In this document: positions 19,176 to 29,267 of the stretch, piece by piece
Layout: each line of letters opens with the position of its first letter
Numbering within the stretch: position 1 is the stretch's first letter
Assembly: GCA_903830915.1 (NCBI GenBank)
Contig: CAIKVR010000356.1
Location: forward strand, 1-64,000
Origin: an uncultured Bacteroidales bacterium
Lineage (GTDB): Bacteria; Bacteroidota; Bacteroidia; Bacteroidales; Paludibacteraceae
DNA: 64,000 nt
Direction: 5' to 3'
Position numbers and translations under genes: made by a program
Notes under the pieces: model-generated
The model's input: the letters and a program-made list of their open reading frames with translations, nothing else
Told to the model about the DNA's origin: nothing
The model's database searches: none

Positions 19176-21251
19176 ATGAAGCAACAATTTATTCTTTTCT
19201 CGGCATTTTTACTACTTTCATTTTCAATTTTTGCTCAAATACCAGCTGGTTATTATACTGCTGCAGAGGGGAAAGTTGATGCAGCCCTTAAAACACAGTT
19301 ATCAGCGATTATTTCAGCCGGTGCAGTGGATAAAGGCTACGATGGTTTGTACAATATTTACCCAACAAGTGATAATTTACCTAACGGAAAGGTTTGGGAT
19401 ATGTATTCCCTTAAAGCCGATGGCACTGCGAATTACTATTATACTCATGGTAGCGATCAATGCGGTACATATCAGACAGAAGGAAATTGCTATAACCGTG
19501 AACACATGTTTTGCGATTCGTGGATTGGGAAAGCCTCACCGCAACGTTCGGATGCACATCATTTGATTCCTACCGACGGTTATGTGAATAATCGCCGAAG
19601 TGATTATCCTCACGGGAAAGTTGGTACAGCCACCTGGACATCGAGCAATGGAAGTAAACTGGGAAATGCCGATCCAAGTACCGGTTATTCAGGTATTGTT
19701 TTTGAACCAATCGATGAATTTAAAGGCGATTTTGCACGTATGTATTTTTATGTAGCGACGCGTTATGAATCAAAAGTTACGGGTTGGGCAAGTAATGGCT
19801 CATCAGCAAATGAAATACTTGCAGGGAATACTTATCCGGTATTTAAAACATGGTTCTATACAATGTTGATTCAATGGAGCACGCAGGATCCGGTAAGCCA
19901 AAAAGAAATAAACAGAAATAATGCTGTTTTTGCAGCTCAGAAAAACCGCAATCCCTATATAGATCATCCTGAGTTAGTTGACTATATTTGGGGCAGTAAA
20001 AAAGGACAGGCTTGGTCGGCTACGGGTGGAACTTATCCAACACTTGCAACTCCATCGGCGGGAACTGTAATTGATTTTGGTAAAATAGCCTATCAACAAT
20101 CAGCAGGTTCAAGCCTTATGATTAGTGCATCCAATCTAACAGGTGATCTTACTTTTGCTTTAAGTGGAACTAATGCTGCAAATTTTTCCTTAACTACCAA
20201 TACCATTACCAAGTCTCAGGCAGAAGCAGGCTATAATCTCACAATTAATTATAAAGCACTGACTGTTGGAGCACAGACTGCAACTCTGACAATTTCAGGT
20301 GGTGGAATTACTACAACAACCGTAAGTCTGAAAGCAACTTCATCCGATGAATTTCTCGCTTTACCTGCCACCAACATATCATCTACTGGCTTTAATGCAA
20401 ATTGGACAAGTTCGGCAACTGCAACCGGTTACGCACTGAATGTATTTACCCTGCAAAGTTCAGGTGGCACTCAGACTCAGACATTACTCGAAGATGATAT
20501 AGCATCCCTAACTGCCTGGACAGCCAGTGGTTATACTACTGCAACAGAACTTGCAAGTAATGTCCGTTTGGCCTCTTCCGGTAATTTTGGAGCAATAACT
20601 TCAGCTGCTTTTGATATGTCTTCACCAACTACATTGCTGGTACGTGCAAAACAATACAGCAATGATGCAGGTGCAAAACTCACTATCAAAGCTAATGGTG
20701 ACTCTGTAACTTCGTTGGTAACAACTGCTGCAAATCAGGATTTCACTGTAAATATACCTGCAAAAACGGCAACATCAAGCATTGCTTTATCAGCAGTGAA
20801 AGGTGCACGTGTTTATGTAGACTATGTTAAACTGACTACTCAGGGAGCAATACAAACACCTATTCCGGTAAATGGTTATCCGGCAAATGTAGGAAATGTG
20901 CTTACTTCAGAAGTAAGTTTACTAACACCCAATACAACTTATTATTACACAATTACAGCTCAGGGTAATTCAGCGGCAGTATCAAATCAAATTCAACTAA
21001 CAACTGCTCTTAACGATGAGGTTACTGATACACCTGCTTACATTCTTAGCTGGTTAATAATTTCAGATGGTGTTGTAGTTCGTAATCTTCCTGAAAATTG
21101 TGCGATAATGGTGTCGAACACTATGGGCAAAAAGATAGAAACATTAAAACCTATTAATGGTGAAATAAAACTGAAACTGGATACACATGGAATTTATCTG
21201 ATGCAATTAATTATGAACCAGAAAACAAGCAGCTTTAAAATTCTTTACTAA
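19176..21251 (+). CDS. Secreted endonuclease I family nuclease with C-terminal beta-sandwich domains and divergent sorting-like tail (copy 2)
   Basis: MKQQFILFSAFLLLSFSIFAQ; CYNREHMFCDSWIG...SDAHHLIPTDGYVNNRRSDYPHGK; EFKGDFARMYFYVATRYE. The track start at 19125 is upstream of the signal peptide. Confidence 0.87.
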   Translation: MKQQFILFSAFLLLSFSIFAQIPAGYYTAAEGKVDAALKTQLSAIISAGAVDKGYDGLYNIYPTSDNLPNGKVWDMYSLKADGTANYYYTHGSDQCGTYQTEGNCYNREHMFCDSWIGKASPQRSDAHHLIPTDGYVNNRRSDYPHGKVGTATWTSSNGSKLGNADPSTGYSGIVFEPIDEFKGDFARMYFYVATRYESKVTGWASNGSSANEILAGNTYPVFKTWFYTMLIQWSTQDPVSQKEINRNNAVFAAQKNRNPYIDHPELVDYIWGSKKGQAWSATGGTYPTLATPSAGTVIDFGKIAYQQSAGSSLMISASNLTGDLTFALSGTNAANFSLTTNTITKSQAEAGYNLTINYKALTVGAQTATLTISGGGITTTTVSLKATSSDEFLALPATNISSTGFNANWTSSATATGYALNVFTLQSSGGTQTQTLLEDDIASLTAWTASGYTTATELASNVRLASSGNFGAITSAAFDMSSPTTLLVRAKQYSNDAGAKLTIKANGDSVTSLVTTAANQDFTVNIPAKTATSSIALSAVKGARVYVDYVKLTTQGAIQTPIPVNGYPANVGNVLTSEVSLLTPNTTYYYTITAQGNSAAVSNQIQLTTALNDEVTDTPAYILSWLIISDGVVVRNLPENCAIMVSNTMGKKIETLKPINGEIKLKLDTHGIYLMQLIMNQKTSSFKILY

Positions 21252-21297
21252 TCAACGGTAACTTTCAGAAAAAACTTGTTTCACAACATTAAAAATC

Positions 21298-21334
21298 AGA
21301 GAATTTGCATTAAAAAAATGCAAATTCTCTTTTC
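21298..21334 (+). terminator. Intrinsic terminator between endonuclease copies 2 and 3
   Basis: AGAGAATTTGCATT-aaaaaa-ATGCAAATTCTCTTTT: exact 14-bp inverted repeat with a T run. Confidence 0.8.
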
Positions 21335-21353
21335 TAATCTTTAAAATAACTTC

Positions 21354-23405
21354 ATGAGAAAACATTTTTTATTTATTTCTATATTTCTATTTCAATCTAT
21401 CTCTTTTTTTGCCCAAATTCCGACCGGATATTACGACTCGGCTATTGGTAAAAAACAGGCTGAACTGAAAACTGCTCTACACCTGATAGTTATGAAAGCA
21501 ACACCACCAAGTTATGGAAGTGGAGTCGGAAGTACATGGGCAGCATTTGCAAAAACCGATATCCGTCCTGAAGATGGAACTGTATGGGATATGTATAGCA
21601 GTTATCATGTGGCATTTAATGGAACTTCGGCTGCAAGTGGATGTAATATTGAACATTCGCTGGCAAATAGTTGGTGGGGCGGAACTAAAAACCAGACATA
21701 CAACGATTTATTCAACCTGAATCCTTCAAATAGTTCAGCTAATTCATCCAAAGGTAGCTGGCCAATTGCCGTGGTAGATGGTAATACAACCTACACAAAT
21801 GGCGTAATTAAAGTTGGTAAGTCGAGTAGTCGGCCGGGTGGAACTATTGATGCATGGGAGCCTGCTGATGAGTATAAAGGTGATTTTGCACGGTCGTATA
21901 TGTATATGGTAACAAGCTACGAGGATTTATCAGCAAAATGGACAGGCAATTCAGTAAATCAGCTCGACAATAATACCTATCCGGTATTTGAACAATGGAC
22001 TGTGGATTTATTTCTGAAATGGTGTGCACAAGACCCTGTTAGTCAGAAAGAAATTGACCGCAACAACGAAATTTATAAAATTCAGGGAAATCGTAATCCG
22101 TACATAGATTATCCGCTTATGGCCGAATATGTTTGGGGAAAACTGATGGCAGTTCCTTTTACACCTAATGGGAATGTGAGTATTCCTTACTTGATTTCAC
22201 CTTCAGCCGGTACAACTGTCGATTTCGGCAAAGTTGTATACCAACAAACCGATACAGCATCTGTTTTTATAAAAGCATCCAACCTGAAAAGCGATTTATC
22301 GCTGACAATTAGTGGTGTCGATGCAGCAGACTTTTCATTGCAAACCAGTTCTGTTGCTAAAACAGATGCTGAAGCAGGTTATAAACTGGTAATAAATTAC
22401 AAAGCGCAATCTGTAGGAACAAAAACAGCCCAACTTAGTATTTCTGGTGATAGCATAACAACTACTTCAGTTTCTTTAAAAGCAGTTTCATCAGATGAAT
22501 TTATGGCTTTACCGGCTTCAAATATTACGAACAACGGATTTACTGCTAACTGGACAATTTCTGCCAATGCAACCGATTATACTTTGAATGTTTTTTCATT
22601 ACAAAGCAGCGGCTCAACACAAGCAAAAACGTTGTTGGAGGAAGATTTTATAGGCGGAATACCAACCGGTTGGACCAGTGTTCCTTATACTGACAATACC
22701 CTGGCAAGCAATATCCGTTTGGCATCAGGTAGTAGTGGTGGGAAAATCAGCACACCTGCACTCAATCTTTCAACTTCGGGATCAGTACTGACAGTGAGAG
22801 CCAAACAATATAACTCAGATAACGGTGCTCTGTTGACTGCAACTCTCGACAATCAACCATTAACTATTTGGACAACCGCTATTGCCAATCAGGACTTTAG
22901 CGTGAATATTCCACAAGCAACAGCCAGTTCAATTATTTCTTTATCAGCTGCCACAAGCAGTCGTGTTTATGTAGATTATGTAAAAGTACAGACTCAAGGT
23001 TCGGTGCAAACACCCGTTTCTGCAAAAGGTTATCCAAAATTGGTAGGAAATGTACTGAATTATGTAGTTAATGGACTTACTGCTGATTCAACCTATTATT
23101 ACAATATTCAACCTGAAGGAAACTCTGTTGCAATATCTAATCAAATTCAAGTGTATACCGGAATAAAAAGCGGAATTGATGAAAATCAGAACAATACTAT
23201 TCGCTGGAGTGTTTTATCCATTGGGTTATTACTTCGAAATATCCCTGTCGACAGTCGCTTATATATTGTAAATTCGACCGGAAAAGTAATACAAAGAACC
23301 AATATTCACTCATCAGAAGTAATTTTACCTTTGACTACAAAAGGTATTTATCTATTACAGATTGTAACCGGTCAAACCCGGCGTAGCTTTAAAGTAGTTT
23401 ATTAA
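21354..23405 (+). CDS. Secreted endonuclease I family-like protein, divergent active-site region (copy 3)
   Basis: MRKHFLFISIFLFQSISFFAQ; CNIEHSLANSWWGG...YNDLFNLNPSNSSANSSKGSWPIAVV; EYKGDFARSYMYMVTSYE; same C-terminal domains as copies 2 and 4. Confidence 0.82.
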   Translation: MRKHFLFISIFLFQSISFFAQIPTGYYDSAIGKKQAELKTALHLIVMKATPPSYGSGVGSTWAAFAKTDIRPEDGTVWDMYSSYHVAFNGTSAASGCNIEHSLANSWWGGTKNQTYNDLFNLNPSNSSANSSKGSWPIAVVDGNTTYTNGVIKVGKSSSRPGGTIDAWEPADEYKGDFARSYMYMVTSYEDLSAKWTGNSVNQLDNNTYPVFEQWTVDLFLKWCAQDPVSQKEIDRNNEIYKIQGNRNPYIDYPLMAEYVWGKLMAVPFTPNGNVSIPYLISPSAGTTVDFGKVVYQQTDTASVFIKASNLKSDLSLTISGVDAADFSLQTSSVAKTDAEAGYKLVINYKAQSVGTKTAQLSISGDSITTTSVSLKAVSSDEFMALPASNITNNGFTANWTISANATDYTLNVFSLQSSGSTQAKTLLEEDFIGGIPTGWTSVPYTDNTLASNIRLASGSSGGKISTPALNLSTSGSVLTVRAKQYNSDNGALLTATLDNQPLTIWTTAIANQDFSVNIPQATASSIISLSAATSSRVYVDYVKVQTQGSVQTPVSAKGYPKLVGNVLNYVVNGLTADSTYYYNIQPEGNSVAISNQIQVYTGIKSGIDENQNNTIRWSVLSIGLLLRNIPVDSRLYIVNSTGKVIQRTNIHSSEVILPLTTKGIYLLQIVTGQTRRSFKVVY

Positions 23406-23409
23406 ATTA

Positions 23410-25494
23410 ATGAGAACAAGAAGATTCTATATTTCAGGATTAATCGGAATGATCTGTATCAGTCTGTTTGCTGTTGCACCTACAGGTTATTACAGTAGTC
23501 TGGAAGGAAAAAAAGCAGCTGTACTGAAAACTGAATTACACAAAATCATTTGTCAAGACACAACTCATTATTTAGGCTATGGCTCTGGAACCGGAAATAC
23601 ATGGCAGGGCTTTTATTATACCGACAGGAACCTGTCAAATAATCTGGTTATTGATATGTATTCTGATTCTTTGCGGTATTTCCCAACCGATTACATAGCA
23701 CAAGGTTTTCCTGGATTTGGTCAGAAAATTCACATTGAACATTCTGTTCCAAAAAGCTGGTGGGGTTGTGATATTACTCATCCCGACTGTCCTGCAAGAG
23801 ATTTAAATCATCTTTTTCCGGCAGATGGAAGTACAAATGAGGCAAAAAATGATAACCCTTTAGGAGTAGTAACCGGTACACCCACCACTAACAATGGAGA
23901 AAGTAAAGTCGGTCCGGGAGGTTATGATGGTTTTGTTGGTACTGTGTTTGAGCCTGCCGATAAATACAAGGGTGATTTTGCACGGGCTTATTTTTATATG
24001 GCAACTGCTTACGAACATTATGTGAACAAATGGGATCTGACTAAGCCAGAAAACATGATGCAAAACAATAAATATCCTGTGCTTAAACCAGGTGCAGTTG
24101 CGTTATTGTTGCAATGGCACAGAAAAGACCCTGTCAGTGTGAAAGAGTTTGACAGGAATGATGCAGTATTTGGAATTCAGAAGAATCGTAATCCTTTTGT
24201 CGACTATCCCCAACTAGTTGAATATATTTGGGGAAACCTTACCACAGTGCCTTACCGACTTGACGGAAGCATTGTTTTTCCCTATTTAAACTACCCCAAT
24301 GACAATGATACAATTAATTTGGGAAATACCTATTATCAACAGGCTAAAGACACAACTATAAGTCTGAAAGCCATGAATCTGACCGGAAACCTTACTCTAT
24401 CCATTGGAGGCACGAATGTTTCCAGTTTTTCATTGAATAAAACTACCATTACAAAGGCTGAGGCCGAAGCAGGAACAACCATTAAGATTCATTTTCTAAC
24501 GTCTACAATAGGAAATCTATCAGCACTTCTGACAATTTCGGGAGGAGGTATTACAACATTGAATCTTAGATTAAAAACCAATACTACCGACGAATTTGCA
24601 GCACTGGCAGCTTCAAATACAACTAATAGTGGTTTTACTGCGGTATGGACACCATCTTCGGGAGCAACAAGTTATAGTTTAAATGTGTATAGTATTGAAA
24701 ATACCGGTACTACGCCCACAACACTTATTGAAGAAGATTTTCTGGTGGCTCTTCCAAACACATGGACAAAGGATGGTTATGTTATAAATACTGCTGGAAC
24801 TGAAAAATTGGGCACTGCCGATCTTTTCGGAAAACTAACACTCCCGGCTTTAAATCTTTCAACAGCTACCAGCACACTTACTGTTCGTGCCAAACAATAT
24901 AGTAATGATACAGGAGCACCGCTAATTGCTTCACTGGATGGTCAGACCCTCACTACCTGGACAACAGCTGTTGCCAATAAAGATTTTACAGTCAATTTGC
25001 CTGTATCAACTGCCGCTTCAAGTATTTCTATTTATACTGTTGCAGGGAAACGTGTTTTTGTTGATTATGTAAAATTAGTTTCGAATGTGCCGGTTTACTC
25101 TCAGGTTTCCGTTTCGGGCTATCCTAAATCGTTAGGTAATGTGTTCAGTTATACTGTTACAGGGCTTTCAAGTAATCACAACTACTATTACACCATCACA
25201 CCCATCGGAAATGGTGGTTCGGTTTCTAATCAGATTTCAGTACAAACTTCAATAAATACCGGAGTTAATCAACTTAATGCTGGCAGTTTAAAGTTTTCAG
25301 TATCAACAGAGGGAATTTTGCTTCAAAATGTCTCTGAGGGCTCGGAAATTTTTGTCATTGATGCAACGGGCAAAAAAGTTTACAATACTCGTTCATCTTC
25401 AACCGAAGTTCACCTGCCAATTACCCGAAAAGGAATGTACTTACTGCAAGTTCAACAAAACTCCGTTCATACAACTTATAAGATTTTACGCTAG
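23410..25494 (+). CDS. Secreted endonuclease I family nuclease with C-terminal beta-sandwich domains (copy 4)
   Basis: KIHIEHSVPKSWWGCDITHPDCPARDLNHLFPADGSTNEAKNDNPLGVV; KYKGDFARAYFYMATAYE; same tail type as copies 2 and 3. Confidence 0.85.
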   Translation: MRTRRFYISGLIGMICISLFAVAPTGYYSSLEGKKAAVLKTELHKIICQDTTHYLGYGSGTGNTWQGFYYTDRNLSNNLVIDMYSDSLRYFPTDYIAQGFPGFGQKIHIEHSVPKSWWGCDITHPDCPARDLNHLFPADGSTNEAKNDNPLGVVTGTPTTNNGESKVGPGGYDGFVGTVFEPADKYKGDFARAYFYMATAYEHYVNKWDLTKPENMMQNNKYPVLKPGAVALLLQWHRKDPVSVKEFDRNDAVFGIQKNRNPFVDYPQLVEYIWGNLTTVPYRLDGSIVFPYLNYPNDNDTINLGNTYYQQAKDTTISLKAMNLTGNLTLSIGGTNVSSFSLNKTTITKAEAEAGTTIKIHFLTSTIGNLSALLTISGGGITTLNLRLKTNTTDEFAALAASNTTNSGFTAVWTPSSGATSYSLNVYSIENTGTTPTTLIEEDFLVALPNTWTKDGYVINTAGTEKLGTADLFGKLTLPALNLSTATSTLTVRAKQYSNDTGAPLIASLDGQTLTTWTTAVANKDFTVNLPVSTAASSISIYTVAGKRVFVDYVKLVSNVPVYSQVSVSGYPKSLGNVFSYTVTGLSSNHNYYYTITPIGNGGSVSNQISVQTSINTGVNQLNAGSLKFSVSTEGILLQNVSEGSEIFVIDATGKKVYNTRSSSTEVHLPITRKGMYLLQVQQNSVHTTYKILR

Positions 25495-25512
25495 CTTTCT
25501 GCAATTTTGTAT

Positions 25513-27462
25513 TTACAAAACTACCGTAAATCCACCATTTGGTTTAATTACTACTTCAAGTTTATTATTCTTGATATTGGTCGGAAGCTGAATGAAGCTG
25601 CGCATAGTATCGCCATCAGTAATCATAGTCAGGGTGTGACTTAAAGTCAAGCTTTGGCTAAGCTTGAGTGAAGATAAATCAAGTACGAGTCTCAAAGGCT
25701 CTTTTTGCGAATTGATTCCGGCCAGATACCATTTATCACCACTTTTACGAGCCATAACCACGTATTTTCCGGGGAAACCATCAATCAGTTTCACATCATC
25801 CCAATGGTGGGGAAGAGTTTGCATATAAGTTTTTACGTAATCGGGTTGCTTGGCCATACTTTCAGGAATTTCCACATAATGACTTACGCCCGATTGCAGA
25901 ATTACCGTCAACGCTATTTCGAAACCATTGCTGGTGCGGCGTTTCTTGCCTACTATTTCGCCAAAACAAACCGGTGTAAAATCCATAGGACCAACCACAT
26001 TGCGGGCATAAGGCATCATGGTGAGGTGTTTGGGTGCTTTGTCGGTATCTTTTTGGTCGAAAGTGGTAAACTCAAAACCACGAATGGATTCCATGCTGAC
26101 CAGATTAGGGAAAGTGCGCGACCAACCGCGTGGAACAGTTGCACCATGAAAATTCACAATCAAATGAAATTCAGCAGCATCCTGCATCATATCGTAATAA
26201 TACTGAATTGCCGACTGTCCATCGCCCGGCCAAAAATCGACTTTTACTCCTGCAATTCCCAAGTTATGAATGCGTTTGAACTCCGCCCGACGCGCATCAC
26301 GTTCTACCAATGCACCTTTAGGTGAGTAAACAGTTGTATTCCATGCGCCTGAAGAGTTATACCAAAGAATCACTCCCACATTTTTTGTTTTGGCATAATC
26401 GGCCAGTTCTTTAATTTTGTCGTAACCAATTTTACGATCCCAGTCGGCATCAATCAGGCAATAATCCCACTTCATGTCCGAAGCGTATTCGATAAACTGT
26501 TTGGAAGTGTCGTAATTCACGGATTCGTCGTGCAACACACCCCAACTCCACGAAGCAATTCCGGTTTTCACCCAGCTGTAGTCAACCGCTTTCTCGGCAG
26601 GTTTTGCAAGATCGGAAACCATTTGCGATTCAACTACCGCAGCCAGCGAACCAACCACAATAACACGCCATGGGGATATGATATTAGCTGAAACGGGATA
26701 TTCAGCGTCGGTGGCTTTTACCGTTTCGCCTTTTTGAGGGAAAGCAATACTGTATTCACCGTTAGGCGATTGTTGTGCTAAGCGTGTTCCCACATAATCC
26801 GGAGTCAGACCGGCTTCGGTAATCAGCACCCAGTCGTTTTCAGTTTTAAAAAGTGCCGGAAACGACCAACCGGCTTTCATTGGCGCAACAGTACCAACCG
26901 GAATTTCATATTCGTATTGTTCCTCGTAACTTGGTTGAGTGCCACACCATCCGGTTTTGGCATCGGCATGCGGATGCATCCATGCTTTGGTTGAAGTATC
27001 AAATTTGAATGTTGTTTTTTCAGCTATAACCGCAACCGGATTTTTGTCTTTAAGCAAATACCTGAAAGCAACACCTTCGTTGGTAGCTATAAATTCTAAA
27101 AGAATATTTTTGCCAACGGAATTGGTCAGCGTTACATTAGCACAATTAGCAGTATAACTGCGGTTTGCACGTTTCTCGGCTGGAGCATTGTAGGAGTCGG
27201 TAATCTGTTTTACCGATGAAACCTGACTGATTTTCACGTTTGAACTAAAATCACCCAACTCCGAAATCAAACCCAAATTCGATTGTAGAATAACTGGATG
27301 TTTGTTGCTCTTTACAGTATAAACCGGAACACCTTTGGGCGTAAGAGTTGCTTCAATTGCCAACTTCCCGTTTGGCGAAGTTACTGTAATTTTTTTGGAA
27401 GCAGCCTGCATGGTTAATGCAATGAGGCTAAATGAAACAAAAATTGAAAAAGATTTAAGCAT
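25513..27462 (-). CDS. Glycoside hydrolase family 97 (alpha-glucosidase / alpha-galactosidase type)
   Basis: SPNGKLAIEATLTPKGVPVYTVKSNKHPVILQSNLGL; KTGIASWSWGVLHDESVNYDTSKQFIEYASDMKWDYCLIDADW; GIAGVKVDFWPGDGQSAIQYYYDMMQDAAEFHLIVNFHGATVPRGWSRTFPNLVSMESIRGFE. Confidence 0.92.
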   Translation of the reverse strand: MLKSFSIFVSFSLIALTMQAASKKITVTSPNGKLAIEATLTPKGVPVYTVKSNKHPVILQSNLGLISELGDFSSNVKISQVSSVKQITDSYNAPAEKRANRSYTANCANVTLTNSVGKNILLEFIATNEGVAFRYLLKDKNPVAVIAEKTTFKFDTSTKAWMHPHADAKTGWCGTQPSYEEQYEYEIPVGTVAPMKAGWSFPALFKTENDWVLITEAGLTPDYVGTRLAQQSPNGEYSIAFPQKGETVKATDAEYPVSANIISPWRVIVVGSLAAVVESQMVSDLAKPAEKAVDYSWVKTGIASWSWGVLHDESVNYDTSKQFIEYASDMKWDYCLIDADWDRKIGYDKIKELADYAKTKNVGVILWYNSSGAWNTTVYSPKGALVERDARRAEFKRIHNLGIAGVKVDFWPGDGQSAIQYYYDMMQDAAEFHLIVNFHGATVPRGWSRTFPNLVSMESIRGFEFTTFDQKDTDKAPKHLTMMPYARNVVGPMDFTPVCFGEIVGKKRRTSNGFEIALTVILQSGVSHYVEIPESMAKQPDYVKTYMQTLPHHWDDVKLIDGFPGKYVVMARKSGDKWYLAGINSQKEPLRLVLDLSSLKLSQSLTLSHTLTMITDGDTMRSFIQLPTNIKNNKLEVVIKPNGGFTVVL

Positions 27463-27587
27463 AATAAAGGACGAATGAAGTATATTTTACCGGCAAAGAT
27501 ATAACAAAATTGTATTGCTCTGATAAGCAAAAAATGTAGCAGCATTCCTTTGCATGAAATGTAGTACAAAATGACCGGATAGTTGTC

Positions 27588-29084
27588 TCAAAGCGTTTTT
27601 TTGCCCCAAATGGAGCAACCGTTTTTGTCGAGTCCGGTAAAGAGCAGGGTTTCCGTTTCGTTTTCCCAATCGTGGCCTGAAAAAACAATAAGGTTGCTGA
27701 TAGTTTCTGCTTTTAGTATCAGGGTGAGTCCTGTTACAGCATCGAATTTCCAACTACCATCAGATCCTTTCATTTTTCCATTATTTTTGAAATCAACTAC
27801 TTGTGAAGCATCAATTTCAGTTTTTCGTAATTGATTTTCTCCCCACAGGATTTGTCCAAATTCCAATTTTCGGTCTGTTTTTGAATCCTGAATGCGGATA
27901 ATCTCCCAACTCCCAACAATGTCTTTCCTGGAAATTTTAATTTGCTTTGAATCGTTGAAACGCTCCGGGGAAACAACCGGCCACCCGTCACTTGTCCATT
28001 TAACTTCACGAACGTGCAAATCCATCAACTGATTATCCGGCGATAACCGTGCCTGATGAGCCATGAAGAAGTCCCCATTTCCATTTTTGAAAACTGAACA
28101 ATGAGCTGTGCCAGCCCATCCAGCGTGATTTTTGAATTGATATGGATGGGTAAGGATTGGATAATGATTGATAGTGTCGCGTAAGTCGTTACCAAAGAAA
28201 TCCAGAAACGGTCCTTCGGGTTTATCGGCACGCCCTACACGTACGTTGTAAGTCGTCATCAAAGGATCGTACGATGTGAAAAGGTAGTATTTTTGGAATG
28301 TTGGATTGTATATAATCTCCGGTGCTTCAATATTGTCCTTGCGTAAATTAGCCCGTCGGGCAATACTGTGCCCTTGTTCATCAGCAATAGTAGTAAAACC
28401 TGTTTCCGGATTAATTTGTACTGCATACAATCCCCCGAAATACGAGCCATAATGCATCCACATCTTGCCCGTTTCGGGTTCAGTTACAATGCTTGGATCG
28501 ATGGCATTCATTTTATCGCCTCGACGCGTTTTCACAACAGCACCCTTCTGTATCCACGGACCGAGCGGAGATTCAGATTCAGCCAGTCCAATATACGAAG
28601 TTTGCAAGCCAAAGGCTGAAACACAATAATATAAGCGGAAAGTATTTTTATACTGAACAATATAAGGCGCCCAAATATTCGTCGCACCTTTATTGTCGGT
28701 ATGCGAAAGCACCCAGTTTTTTGCTGCTTGAGGAATAGAATCAAATGCCCAACCTTCGAATTTCCAGTTTACCAGATCTTTTGACGACCGCACCTGAATA
28801 TTCCCGATTTTTATATCAGGCTTTTTCGCCCCGGGATTTCGTCTTCCAAAGAAAATGGCATCAGTACTATACATATAATAAGTATCGCCAATTTTCAGGC
28901 ACGACGGATCATGTACATTGTACGTCCCCCAACTTTTGAAATTTCCCAGTGAAGCGATGTCGTGATAATCGTCTTTCCAAGGATTTGGACTTTTTATCGG
29001 AAAGGACAAAGCAAAGCCTGAGTGATAACAAATCAAAAGAAGATATAGAATTCTTTTTAAAACTGATAATTTGGAAAATTTCAT
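27588..29084 (-). CDS. Glycoside hydrolase family 43, arabinanase-like
   Basis: VHDPSCLKIGDTYYMYSTD...WAPYIVQYKNTFRLYYCVSAFG...NAIDPSIVTEPETGKMWMHYGSYFGG...NIEAPEIIYNPTFQKYYLFTSYD; extra C-terminal domain. Confidence 0.85.
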   Translation of the reverse strand: MKFSKLSVLKRILYLLLICYHSGFALSFPIKSPNPWKDDYHDIASLGNFKSWGTYNVHDPSCLKIGDTYYMYSTDAIFFGRRNPGAKKPDIKIGNIQVRSSKDLVNWKFEGWAFDSIPQAAKNWVLSHTDNKGATNIWAPYIVQYKNTFRLYYCVSAFGLQTSYIGLAESESPLGPWIQKGAVVKTRRGDKMNAIDPSIVTEPETGKMWMHYGSYFGGLYAVQINPETGFTTIADEQGHSIARRANLRKDNIEAPEIIYNPTFQKYYLFTSYDPLMTTYNVRVGRADKPEGPFLDFFGNDLRDTINHYPILTHPYQFKNHAGWAGTAHCSVFKNGNGDFFMAHQARLSPDNQLMDLHVREVKWTSDGWPVVSPERFNDSKQIKISRKDIVGSWEIIRIQDSKTDRKLEFGQILWGENQLRKTEIDASQVVDFKNNGKMKGSDGSWKFDAVTGLTLILKAETISNLIVFSGHDWENETETLLFTGLDKNGCSIWGKKTL

Positions 29085-29267
29085 GATTCAATATTGCTAG
29101 AAGTGGTTTTCTCTAAATTTCAGGAAATTTAAAGTCAATCAATTCGGATATTTTTATCACAAAAATAATCTATAAAAGAAAGTCCTTAGTGGACAAAATT
29201 AAATTTGGGGAGGACAAAATAAAGGTTAGGATGGTATTAACGGAATAAAATTCAAATAACAACTTAA

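Noticed and set aside
18049-25494. Polymorphic toxin / immunity locus interpretation of the nuclease cluster
   Set aside because: All four proteins have their own signal peptides and T9SS-like tails, and no small immunity-like genes separate them; secreted nutritional or eDNA nucleases fit better.
25705-26325. 206-aa plus-strand ORF antisense to GH97
   Set aside because: Fully inside a well-supported GH97 gene on the other strand; no recognisable domain or ribosome-binding context. Interpreted as a shadow ORF from codon bias.
29168-29230. Direct repeat GGACAAAAT in the GH43-PL9 gap as a regulator site
   Set aside because: Only two short AT-rich copies; too likely by chance without conservation evidence.
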